Assembly (NCBI GenBank): GCA_003427395.1
Contig: BFEA01000797.1
Location: 468,403 to 532,402 of the forward strand
DNA length: 64,000 bases
Direction: 5' to 3'
From: Chara braunii
Lineage: Eukaryota > Streptophyta > Charophyceae > Charales > Characeae
Position numbers and translations under genes: made by a program. Positions 45,642 to 55,760 of the stretch are shown in pieces. The notes under the pieces are model-generated. The model saw nothing but the letters and a program-made list of their open reading frames with translations. It was not told the DNA's origin and did not search any database. Each line of letters begins with the position of its first letter. The stretch's first letter is position 1.

Positions 45642-45875
45642 TCACTTTGCTCCACATGCTTGACCATAACAGCAACCATGGACAAATGGTCCCACCATCT
45701 CATCAGCTCTTACAGCTGCTGCCATAGAAACCATACGACGCTCGTATTTTTCCGACCGCCTTTCGCTCCAAGCACAGACATGCGACTGTCTGTACATCCC
45801 AAGAGATCGATGACCACTGTAATTTGAGGATTTCCGAAAACAAATGGATCTGAAAGAGAGATCTATTTTACACAA
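45642..45875 (-). other. Unassigned open frame
   Basis: 77-codon minus-strand frame, including MYRQSHVCAWSERRSEKYER, in a less repetitive area downstream of the protease exon. No family recognised; possibly exonic, possibly chance. Confidence 0.15.
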
Positions 45876-46037
45876 CTTTTCTGTAAAACTTAAGACTTAA
45901 AAAAAGTCAAAACATTCATGAAGCCTGCGATTTTGTTCGTATCCCTGTACATCTGTACATCACACTTCAAACGCACCCTTTGCCAAATGCCTCGGTCCCG
46001 ATGGTCCCTGCATTTCCCACATGGTTTTTTTCTTACT

Positions 46038-46200
46038 TGGATGCACAGCCATCACAGATTGAGACCAGGCTGTTTCATCCCACACTCATTCCTTAAAATG
46101 ACACATGCTGCATGCGATAACACCCATCCTCACCCCAAGGAGGACCCCCACCCACAAGGTTTTTTACGACCCCAAGGAGACCAAGGCAGACAGAAGTAGC
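46038..46200 (-). pseudogene. Decayed duplicate of RD19-like protease exon
   Basis: Aligns in the same orientation to about 46320-46475 of the intact exon: shared plus-strand blocks ACAGCCATCACAG, GAGACCAGGCTGTTT, CGATAA(C/T)ACCCAT and CCCCAA(G/T)GAGGACCCC, then the end of the Lys/Phe-rich loop. Small indels remove the reading frame, and the segment equivalent to the catalytic-Asn motif is scrambled. It is a tandem partial duplicate lying about 110 bp downstream of the exon. Confidence 0.65.
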
Positions 46201-46269
46201 CATCTGCATACCGTCCGTCCGTATACTACAGCTTACCTGTAAACACACATCCTCTGCGATGAAACAGGC

Positions 46270-46629
46270 CTACTGTGTGGCAATTGCCTCCGTTCTCCCC
46301 CTTGCGCCAGGGGTCTTGCCACTCAGATCCACAGCCATCACAGCAGAGACCAGGCTGTTTATCCCGCATTCACCCTTTCCTCTACAGATTCGATAATACC
46401 CATGCTCGCCCCAATGAGGACCCCACGAATTCTTGATGATCCAGAAGGGCTTGTACCCGAGGCGGACAGGTGTAAAACCCCTTTTTCCATAGCCAACAAG
46501 GAGCACGCCATGGTCCAGATGGCGTTTGCTGCAGAACAACGGGCAGGACACTCCTCTTAAATATGTCTGCATGAAGACCGAGTTGATTCCCACAGCAAGA
46601 GGTCCATACTTCACAAGCGCTGCAGCAAT
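46270..46629 (-). CDS. RD19/cathepsin F-like papain-family cysteine protease, last exon
   Basis: Open minus-strand exon from a splice acceptor (TTTGGCTGCAG at 46640-46630, preceded by a pyrimidine tract and CTGAC/CTTAC branch-like motifs) to TAG at 46270-46272. It encodes the C-terminal about 119 residues of a C1A peptidase: [20 protein letters not shown], then [12 protein letters not shown]-type loop, the catalytic His in [12 protein letters not shown] (codon 46510-46512) and Asn in [20 protein letters not shown] (codon 46429-46431). The CPLFC...[11 protein letters not shown] pattern is that of plant RD19/cathepsin F proteases, which act in vacuoles or lysosomes. The exon carrying the signal peptide, prodomain and catalytic Cys is not seen within the window. 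A tail of about 20 residues extends past the usual C-terminus. Confidence 0.85.
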   Translation of the reverse strand: MAAALVKYGPLAVGINSVFMQTYLRGVSCPLFCSKRHLDHGVLLVGYGKRGFTPVRLGYKPFWIIKNSWGPHWGEHGYYRICRGKGECGINSLVSAVMAVDLSGKTPGARGRTEAIATQ

Positions 46630-46810
46630 CTGCAGCCAAATTTTCAAATAGTAAGAGCAAGTCAGAAAAAGCCTTCCTGTAAGATGAAGAAAAAACGCAG
46701 TTATGTTACCAGAGTTCTGGCCCGGACCACTTGCCTGGCCAGGCCAAAACTGAATTGAAAAATTATTCAAAAATAAAAATAATTTTTCTTTTTTTCTTAT
46801 TTTATTTTTG
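46630..46810 (-). other. Intron upstream of protease last exon (partial)
   Basis: AT-rich, ends in a clear acceptor. It is interrupted on the 5' side by a solo LTR (46811-47842), so the donor lies further right, if it exists in this copy. Confidence 0.5.
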
Positions 46811-47842
46811 TGAGGATCAGTGTCCTCGGTAGGCCTAAGGGACCCTGTCTGCAGCCTTACCCGCCCTAAGTGAAGGCGGAGGTGCCCGCCCTAAGCGAAG
46901 GCGGGCCTGGCTTTTCGCAAGAGGCCCTCGACTGTCAATTTCATATTTGGGGTCCAGGCAGTTGCGACGTGCCAGTTGGTTGAAAGAAACACAGGCCGAG
47001 TACCGAAGACATTTCCACGGCCTACCGGGCCTTTCCAAAGAATGCAGGCCCTGGGCGTGATTCGCAGCCTCATACAGAGACAATTGGGCGCCCGACCGAA
47101 CGAGGCCCAGCAGCCCAGTAGCTGCTGCATCCAGACAGCATCCTGGGGCCTTCCAGAAGCTGCTGGGCCCAGGCCAGCCCAGCCAGGCTGTGAGAGCTGG
47201 CCAGCTCTTTTCCATAAAGGAAAGAGCTCTGGCCAGGCAGCTCATCCGGTCACTTGCTGGCTGGGCGGCAGCGCTGCTGGAGNAAAAGCTCGCAGGCTGA
47301 CTGCCGGCAGAGGAGCAAGGGGCAACACACATGCGGTCGTGTAGGGGAACAGGGCACTGCTGAGGACAACGCCATAGCCAGCCTCCATAGCGGGCTTGGC
47401 TTGGACAGAGTGAGGCGCAGGGGTGGTTCTTCGGGTGTCAGAGAGGACAGGTGTGGGTGAAGTCAGGGGATAGGTGAAGGAGGATGATGATGATGATGAT
47501 GTGAGGGCACGTACCTTGTATTGGCGATGGTCTGCATGGGCGGCATCTTCAAGTACTTCGGGCTGCTGCTGATGTCAACAGTTGCATTGTCTTTTTGTAG
47601 TCTGTAGTAGCTGTGTAGAAGTAGGTTGGGCGCTGAGCGCCAAGTGTGAGTGTGAGGGAACTGGATACTTGTGTTGAAGAGGAGAGAGTGTGCTCTCCAT
47701 AAACATTGGTTTTCAGTGCTACGAAACTCCATTGGTGTATTATTGGTGCAATGCTGCTATCTGGACACGGTGTGACTATTTGACTTGCAATGTGATGGTG
47801 TGATCTGGGATTGTCATCTCGCTGTTGCTTATTTTCCTTGCA
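46811..47842 (+). repeat. Diverged solo LTR of the 49.5-58.3 kb gypsy family
   Basis: Same succession of blocks as the LTRs at 49530 and 57403: GCCCTAAGTGAAGGCGG, CAGTTGCGACGTGCCAGTTG, GCAGGCCCTGGGC, the GCTGGCCAGC palindrome, GTACTTCGGG, GGGCGCTGAGCGCCA and a final TTTCCTTGCA. About 1.03 kb and much more diverged than the two LTRs are from each other. No internal sequence is attached, so LTR-LTR recombination likely removed it. One unresolved base at 47283. Confidence 0.7.
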
Positions 47843-49529
47843 TTTTTTACTTGTAATATTTAACAAAAAAATTTATCCAACCCTCAAACAAAAGTTGCTA
47901 GTTCATTTTGTTTTGCACAACAAAAAAATGTGGAATGTTTCCTACTTTACCGGATCGGACGTCCGGGACCTCCCTGACCATCCGGGACTGTCCGACCAAA
48001 CAACCGGTCGGCCGTCCGCCCAGGCGCCCACGTCCGATCGGGGAAAAAAATACGAGGGCATCACTTCCGGGACTTTAACGGCAGGTGGGTGGGCAGCTGG
48101 CAGAGGCAAAGCAGGGGGGCGAGGGGGAAGAATTATTCGACGCCGGTAAAGGCCTCCAAAACTGAAAGAAAACGGTCCAGTCTGGGCCATTAGATCTGCG
48201 AGATCAATGCCCCAGATTGACCGTTTTCAAATTCGAATTCGGTGGCCCTGGCGCCCTCCCCTGCGCGCTGTCGCCGGAGTTCGGTGTTGTTGCGATGAAC
48301 CCAGATCTTGAGGACAGTTGTCAACAATGCAAGTCCCGAAGAATGTCAACCAGCTGATAATTACCAATAGTCAAAATCGTGTCCAGATAGAATGAGATGA
48401 GATAATCATACACAGACGAAGGAGAGAGGAGGGAGATTAGACAAAGGAGAGGAAGAGAATAGAAGGCGCACTCCTGCTTCGGGCTCCCTCCTCAATCACC
48501 ACCTCTATAATCAATAGTCTGAACGAGTATCTGAAGTAACCTCAATGTGCCACGTGGCACGTCTAATCAGTCCCTCATCAGCGCTGGAGCAATGTTGACA
48601 TGAAGACAACCAGGTACGTATCCACGATCTCTCCACAGTCCCGATCTTCTCCCCAATGTCGATAATCAGAACAGCAATACACGACGCATAGAAGATACAC
48701 GTGGCAGCGGCCACATCAGCCAATGATGCACGTGGCAGCAGCCACATCAGCAATAGCTCATGGCAGCTGCCACGTCAGCATGCCAAGAAGACAGCTGCAA
48801 GCCAGCCACCATGCCGGACCAGCAGCGCCTTGTCGAATCACAATGCCAGCGTCGCATCGTCGAGCCAGTGTCGTAGCGTCGAGCTAGCGTTTAAGTCAAC
48901 GCGTGAAGTCGGCATCAATGCAAGACAGAATGAATGTCAAAGCCAGGAAGTCAGCGCTTATATAGCATTGATGCCGGCTATCTGTTTTGGCTATTGAATC
49001 TGAATGGAATTATCTCCTTTAGGGTTGGAGCCCCTCCCTGCGAGGGTTACACAGGGTGGGTGTGTGATCCTTGAGAGGGAGGGGCGGTGTTGAGGTTTTG
49101 TCCTTTTTCTGGGCCACTCTGACTTTTGGGTCGGAACACCTATGGCGGTTGGGGAGAGAGGACAAGGGGTGCTGATGCCAGCATAGTGAGATGTTGAAGG
49201 GCTGTTTCACTTGGAGCGGGTGGGGCAGGAGGGAAGCGGGATCTTCGGCTCTGCGGGGCATACTTTAGGGGGTACTATATGCAACTGAGGGAGCAGGAGT
49301 GGTATTTAGGGGGCTGTTTTGAACTGGGGCTTGGAGGTGAGGGGGCGCTTCCCCGCGGAGGCAGTTATCAAACAGGGGGTCTTTTTTTTGGGGGGAGGAG
49401 TAATTTGCTTTGTTTCCTGTGAGCCTTGTACATGCAATCGAAAATTGAATAGGCGCAGGAGTTTCCATGGGGAGAGAGGGTGTTTTTTTCCCTCCCTTCC
49501 CCTCTTCTTGTGGGAATAGTAGGCACTCA
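47843..49529. other. Non-coding stretch with GC-rich palindromes and G-box cluster
   Basis: Contains hairpin-prone CGGACGTCCGGGAC-type sequence at 47949-48035, an inverted AACGGTC...GACCGTT pair (48170 and 48218), a perfect palindrome GTGCCACGTGGCAC at 48547-48560, and the 30-bp repeats at 48698-48780. The part 49020-49529 is G-rich. No protein frame recognised. Confidence 0.4.
48698..48780. repeat. 30-bp tandem repeat, 3 units, CACGTGGCAGC(G/A)GCCAC
   Basis: Units start at 48698, 48729 and 48759. Each contains a TGGCAGCNGCCA palindrome, and the first two a CACGTG G-box. It could bind bZIP or bHLH factors or be only a minisatellite. Confidence 0.7.
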
Positions 49530-50443
49530 TGCGAGGCCAAGGCCCCAATGAGCCCCTTTTTGGCTCTGTTATGCAGCACGTCGGCCGCCCTAAGTGAAGG
49601 CAGGTTCGACGAGGGCCTGAGGGCCCCTATTTCGGTCACCACGCAACTGTGGAAAATTCAGGTAGTTGCGCAGCGCCAGTTGGTTGAAGAGCACCCAGGC
49701 CCAGGCCGCCTGTTTGCACGTATGGAAGGCAGGCCCTGGGATGGATACGGGATATGGGCCAAACACAGGTCGAGGACAGTTGGGCACAAGTAACCACCAC
49801 AGGCCCTGGGCCTGATTCATTTGGACTGGGCGTCCGCCTACCGGGGCCTACAGGAAGCTTCTTGGGGTAGGCCCAGCGCAGCAGCAGGCAGGCCACTTCC
49901 ATATAGCAAAGGGCCTGCCTCCACATTGAACATTCGGGCGCTGGCTGCATGCTGCGCAAGCGCTGCTGCGCTGAAGCTGGCCAGCGCTCACGGGCGAGCT
50001 GGAAGGAGCAGGCAGCCATAGTCGAGCTGCGTTTTTGTGAGTTGGCTGTGGCGCAGGGTGGTCCTTGGGTGCATGTGGCATCTGTGTGTTGGGGAACGAG
50101 GCTGTGAGTGATGCGAGAGACATACCTGGTGCTGGAAGCATGCGACATTGGCCGCTATCTGCTCGTACTTCGGGAGAGCTGTTGTCGTCATCTTCGACAT
50201 TGTAGTATAGGCTAGATAGGAACTGCCATCTGTAATCTGGGCGCCGAGCGCCAGATAGGATATCATCATTGGTTCTTCATTGATGATGATGATGCAGCAT
50301 TGTCAAGTATGAGCTTTTGGTATGCTCTTATTTGATGAAACTCGTGATGCAATTCTGCTATTGGTTCGAGGTCACGACTATCTGGTCTTATGTGTATGAT
50401 GCTGTTTGATTGCTGAAGTTCACTATCGCTCATCATCCTTGCA
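49530..50443 (+). repeat. 5' LTR of plus-strand gypsy element
   Basis: 914 bp, TGCGAGGCC...CCTTGCA, about 90% identical by eye to 57403-58310. The right boundary is fixed by the PBS that follows after three bases. No convincing target-site duplication (ACTCA to the left, CTTAT to the right of the 3' LTR), consistent with age. Confidence 0.88.
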
Positions 50444-50446
50444 ATT

Positions 50447-50457
50447 TGGTATTGGAG
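50447..50457 (+). promoter_or_regulatory. Primer-binding site (tRNA-iMet-like)
   Basis: TGGTATTGGAG, near the canonical TGGTATCAGAG, three bases after the LTR end CA. Confidence 0.7.
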
Positions 50458-51835
50458 TTGTGGTACGTTGCGCTAATCTGGCGCTTGTCTTCTGCCTACG
50501 CGGTACATGCATGCGGTCTGCTTGGTGAATGAGGTCGTAAGTCGTGTGTAGTGAGGAGGGTGGAGACAAGGTGTGGGGACCCAGGAGGAAAGGGGAATCG
50601 CCAAGAAGGCTACGGTGTGTATATTGGGTGTTCGCAGTGTGATGAGAACTATCTGGTGGTTGATTGATGCTAAGGTGGAACGGCGAGATAATGCTGGTTG
50701 TGCCGATGCAGTGACTGGTCATCGCAATCGCCATCAGGTCATCTGGTGAGAATATATGTGGTTGGGGGCAGCTATATCGAGGTATGTTGCTCTTAACCTT
50801 ATCTACCCTCTTCATCACTTCTTCCCGTGAGGTTGTCATTTCATAACCAGTCAAAATATTGGCTAATTCTTCAAAATTGGTCACTCCTGTAAATCCATAA
50901 ATCATAGAACAACCGAATAAGAAAATCCCAGAGGAAAAGGCACCTAAAATGAAATATTTTAATCCAGCCTCTGTAGAGAATTCAGAATTTCGTTTTGACG
51001 AGTTCCTTATTGAGAGTCCTCTCATGTGAGGTGTCGTGTGCGCTCAACCTTGAGAGTCGGCATTGTTCACATGGAGCATCTAGAAGGAGAGGGCGATGCT
51101 TTCTGAAGGGCCCCTGTACAGAGCACTGGGTCACGGTCAGCATGCCAACCCACCGGGAGTAGAGCACGCATGCTTTGCTGCTTTGTCCTGTCTTCTTGCT
51201 GCGCTCATAGAAGGGGTATTGAAGGGCAGGCCAGCCCTATGGGAGAGGCGAGTACCAGGCGTCTGGGGAAACCATTGGTTGTGATCGTCGCCCTGCTGCG
51301 ACATAAAATAATTCCTGATGACACTTGGGGGCGGTCATTAAATTGCCTCCGGATCAGCCAATTGGTGCAAGGCTCGCTGCACGAGAGGATAAAGACGGTG
51401 CAAGGCTGGCCAGCTCACCAGATACTCGGGGCACAGGGGTGGGCCGTGTGCACACCTTTAGTCATGCACGCTAAACCGGATTGCTCAGGGACGCTGACGT
51501 CAAGTGACAATCAAGGGGAATTGGGGAAGGGGTAGATTCCAAGTGATAAGTTTGAGTAAGATCCCATGCTGCAAACAGACCCAACGAATGATGCTATTTT
51601 TATTTTCATTAGTTAGATGTACTGCCATTGACATCTGACAGACAACATAGTTTAGAACTGATTCTGTTCATTGTGCTTTCTGTTTGCGTAGAATAGTATT
51701 ACTTGTAGGAATTTAAACTTACCTACTGGACTCAAATGTTTAGTCTCTAATACAGCTGCCGATTGTTCATATCGATCTGTACATGTCGCTGCGGTTTGTG
51801 TGTCCTACTGTAGACGGTGTGCAGTTCTGTAGCAT
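50458..51835. other. Untranslated leader of plus-strand gypsy element
   Basis: 1.4 kb between PBS and gag, unusually long. It contains the nad2 fragment (50834-51000). The rest has no conserved frame. Confidence 0.6.
50834..51000 (-). pseudogene. nad2: Mitochondrial nad2 fragment within LTR-element leader
   Basis: Minus-strand frame reads [40 protein letters not shown] and [14 protein letters not shown] with no stop. This is a transmembrane segment of NADH dehydrogenase subunit 2 with the conserved EAGLKYF.LGA..SG.LL.G.S..YG.TG block. Similarity ends sharply on both sides. Complex I subunit 2 is encoded in mitochondria in plants, so this is a mitochondrial insertion, 55 codons long. Confidence 0.88.
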
Positions 51836-53760
51836 ATGAGTGATAGGGACACCACTAGTGAGGACGACCGGATTTTGCGATCGGCTAAACGTCCGATAGC
51901 CCACTTGGCCTTAGCACCAGAGGGCGACAAATATCTGTTCCGCCAACTTAGGGAGAGGCGGCAGCAGCAGAGGCTAGCAGGGAGATCGTAAGCGAAGCCG
52001 CAGCTTCAGAAGCCATGGCCACTTCTGCACAACAGACTTCTTAGGCTGGTAGTTCAGGATCTGTAGGGTCAACAGTCGCACAGACCCAGAGTCAGTCGGC
52101 TGGAGTTATGGCAAGCCAACCATTCGTGTTGTCACCCGAGGAGATCGCCATACAGCAGGCTGTGCCCTGCAAGAGGCACATCTACAAAAGGCTTTAGGAG
52201 AGATTAAGGCAGAAAAAGAAAGAATGACTAGAAGAAGAGTCAGGTTGCAGCAGCAACAAGCGAACATTAGTGAGTTAGAGGAGATGGACCCAGCAGAGCA
52301 GGATGATCCGGTGAGGGCCCTGAGGTCAGTCTTGTTAGGAGTAGTAGAGATGCAAGACCAGCTGACGACAATCTTACAGGACATTCAGCAGAGTCTGGCT
52401 GTTTTGGTCGGACAAGCGCAGGCGGCACCATCACTGTCCGGGCCAGGTGCCTGGCCCGTTGTACATCCTCCTCCTTTTGTTCCACCGGTGACTGGGGTAT
52501 CCCCATATATGCTCCAGTATCGGTTCAGCCTGTCACCCTGGGTATGTCGTTAACAATAGGGCTTTCAGCAGATCCTAGTTTACAGGTTCCTGTACAGACA
52601 GTGTTTACCCAACCTCCGTTGCAGCCTGCTGTCTCGCAGCCTGTACAGCCGTAGGGTACACAACCCCTGCAGTCAGTGCAGCAGCCTGTACCACAGGGTC
52701 CACAACCTTGAATGATGCAGGGACCGAGACAAAGTCAATGGGTACCGAAGACGGTCATCACCGCTCCAAAACCCTTTACAGGAAATAAGAGGGGCAAAGA
52801 CCTCGACACTTGGTTGAGGGCAGTGTCGATCTATGTCAAGTGCAAACTTACCTTGCCGCACGAGGAAGTGCTTGCGGCACCATCTTACCTAGAGGGTAGT
52901 GCAGCAATATGGTTGAGTGGTTTAGTGCAGTTGCATGGATACAGTCATGACTTCCGTGCTTGGGCAGCCCACCAGAAACTGGGGGACTTTTCTCAAGATG
53001 GTGAAAGATAGGTGGCACGATCCTCAGGAGGCCCAAAAGGCCACTGACGCGATCCTGACACTGCACACGAAGCAATAAGTCGGTAAGAGAGGCCACTAAC
53101 GATGTAGAGCGTCTGATCTGTGTCCCTGGGGTGCGCTATGACCCACAGGTCTTACTCACCTCCTACCTGAGATGCTTTCCCATGCCTCTCAGAACTCGGT
53201 TGGCAGGTGAGGCCAACATCAATATGCACAACTTTCCCTCGTTCAGCAAGAAGGCCCTAGACCTTGAGGCAAAGATAGGGCATGGAAATAATCCCACGAC
53301 GGATGGTAGGAAGAAGTCACTGCCTCCCAACTGAAAGGCGAAGGGCCGCGTTCGTCGACAACGATGGTTCTACCATCAAGTTGGACGACGAATTCCAGGC
53401 GGGAGTAGGTACAGAGGCTGGCAGCGTAGAGGCTTCCGGGGGTGGAGTAGTTGCCGCCTTAGCACAAAAAGGTAAGGCGACCGGTAGACGGCGTGGAGGT
53501 TCCCGGTCAAGGAGTCAAGTTGACCCCAATGCTCCTCCATGGGAGAAAGCGGGTCTCACTGAGGACGTGTGGAGAAATCGGTACACACGGCAGGCTTGTA
53601 TGTGTCCAATATGGCCATAACCAATTCAAGTGTCGAAACAAGAAGGTGACCGAGAAGATCCCGCCTACGATGGGGCAGGCGTTGGGATCCTCCACTCCCG
53701 TTGACAGCAATGTGGCTAGAACTTCTGGCGCCGCTCCAGGAAACACGTCGGGCCAGTAGG
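51836..53760 (+). pseudogene. Gag of plus-strand gypsy element, many frameshifts
   Basis: Starts at ATG 51836 (MSDRDTTSEDDRILRSAKRP), with a stop at about 51989. A Glu/Gln-rich helical stretch follows (52224-52440, including VEMQDQLTTILQDIQQSLAV). The capsid-like part starts at 52769 with PFTGNKRGKDLDTWLRAV and has SYLEGSAAIWLSG. After frameshifts it resumes at 53131 with RYDPQVLLTSYLRCFPMPLR. A zinc-knuckle remnant, CVQYGHNQFKC (53601-53633), keeps His and the last Cys but has lost one Cys. Gag builds the particle; this copy cannot. Confidence 0.8.
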
Positions 53761-53959
53761 AATAGTAGTTGTTCCTGCTAGGGTCAAGGTGGTGGACACA
53801 CCCTCACCATCTCGAGAGATGGCCCAGGCTACTGACTCTTCATCGTCCCGCAAACACGTTCAGACCCGTCGAGCCTCTGTTCGATGAATGTGTTTGAGTC
53901 CTTCGAGGAGCTAGAGGAGGAGTGGTCTAGATCAGACTCGCTAGCTTCTTGGACGGCAT

Positions 53960-54430
53960 TGGTCATGTTCGTCAGTTAGGTGGTCATTGGCGGCCGCAAG
54001 GTCGGGGCCTATTATGACACTTGCTTGACACAGAACTTCATTAGTCGCGTGTGCGTTGAGAGGCTGCGCTTACAGGGGCAAGCACAGCGCCTGAGTCGAC
54101 CTGTGCCAACAAACAGCGCATGGTAGTCAACGATTACCTCCAAGATCTTGAATGTTGTTTCCCGTACGGGGAGGGGAACTGAGACATTGTGTCTCGTTCC
54201 TAGTGAACAATAAACTCCACATGGATATCTTGTTAGGTATGTACTACCTCTCTGTGGCACAGCCCCAGTTTGACTGGGACCGAAAAGTGGTCAAACACAC
54301 TTTGCCAGGTGGAGGGACCGTCATATTACGTAAGTTTAAAGCTAGTAGTCTGATCGAGTCCTGCGGGTGCATGTGTGCGGCCGCGTTCTACAATTACCAT
54401 AAGCAAAATCGGAGGAGGGTATGTATCTAG
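53960..54430 (+). pseudogene. Aspartic protease region, active site altered
   Basis: Frame VGAYYDTCLTQNFISRVCVE places DTCL (54016-54027) where gypsy proteases have D(S/T)GA, so the conserved Gly is lost. It is followed after frame changes by ELRHCVSFLVNNKLHMDILL and GMYYLSVAQPQFDW, matching the ILG(M)(D)(Y/W)L flap and C-terminal region. It joins the RT frame at about 54421. Confidence 0.7.
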
Positions 54431-55760
54431 TTTATGTCTCTGCTGCGGGCGAGCCGGTGAAAATGTCGTTGGAGATAGAGGGAGTAGTTGCTAAATACCC
54501 TGATCTATTTGAAGAGCCGACAATGGTCATTGAGAGGGAGGTCGTCCACGCGATAGAGATTATCCCAGGGTCTAGCATCTCGAAGGGTAGGATCTATCGG
54601 ATGTCTCCAGGTGAGCTTGATGAGCTTCGCCGGCAACTCAAGGAACTCATAGAAAAGGGTTGGATCGGGCCGAGTGTTTCTCCTTATGGGTCTCCAGTAC
54701 TATTTGTACCAAAGAAGAGGAAAGGAACACTTACGATGTGCATTGACTATAGGGGGCTCAATGCCATCACTGTCAAGAACAGAGAGCCCCTGTCGCGCAT
54801 CGACGACTTGCTAGATAGAGTGCAAGGGTGTCAGTACTTCAGTAAGATAGATTTGAAATCCGGGTACCATCAGATTGCAATCCGGCCTGAGGATCAACAC
54901 AAAACCGCTTTCCAGACCAGGTACGGTCTGTACAAGTGTGTGGTGATGCCTTTCGGCCTTTGAAATGCTCCTGGCACCTTTCAGCAGGCTATGAATCGGA
55001 TATTTTATGACTACTTGGATAAGTTTGTCTTCGTGTACCTCGATGACATACTTATTTTTAGTAAGACTGTCGAGGAGCACATTGCGCACTTGGACAAAGT
55101 CCTCAGTCTTCTGCGACAGCACAAGTTCAAGATCAATGGTGAGAAGTGCGAGTTTGGCCGCACCTGTGTCTTGTACTTGGGTCATGAGATTTCCGCGGAG
55201 GGATTAAAGCCCGATGACGCGAAGGTGGCCAACATTCGTGACTGGCCGTGTCCTCAATCTGTGACTGAGATGAGGTCTTTCTTAGGGATGACTGGCTACT
55301 ATCGCAACTTTGTGAAGAACTATAGCCTAGTTGCTGCCCGTTTGACTGACCTGACCCGCCTTGACACCCCATGGGAGTGGACTGACAGATGCGAGACTGC
55401 TTTCAGACATCTGAAGCATGCGTTGACGCATCATGAGGTCTTGAAGCTTCCTGATCGTGACAAACCATTTATAGTGACTGCAGATGCTAGCCAATATGGC
55501 ATAGGTGTCGTACTTGCACAGCAGGAGGGGAAAAAGTTGAGGCCAGTTGAGTACATGTCCAAGAAAATGTCGTCTCAGAAGTTGGNTAAGTCCACCTATG
55601 AGAAGGAANTCTATGCGATCTACAAGGCGCTCACCCATTGGAGGCACTATCTCCTTGGGAGGTTCTTCTACGTCAGGACTGATCATCAGACCCTGAAGTG
55701 GATGAGAACCCAACCTGTGCTCTCTGGCGCTCTGCAGGACTTCGAGCCCAGTACATCAAG
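54421..55760 (+). pseudogene. Reverse transcriptase-RNase H of plus-strand gypsy element
   Basis: One frame with a single in-frame TGA at 54961-54963, inside the FGL*NAPGTFQ motif where Cys is expected. Motifs in order: [66 protein letters not shown], the catalytic YLDD box (55036-55047), and LGMTGYYRNFVKNYS. RNase H runs from about 55470 (TADASQYGIG), through STYEKE to VRTDHQTLKWM. Two unresolved bases fall at 55586 and 55610. Near 55735-55755 a short deletion and a one-base loss (DFEP/QYIK) shift the frame to that of integrase. Otherwise very well preserved. Confidence 0.92.
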
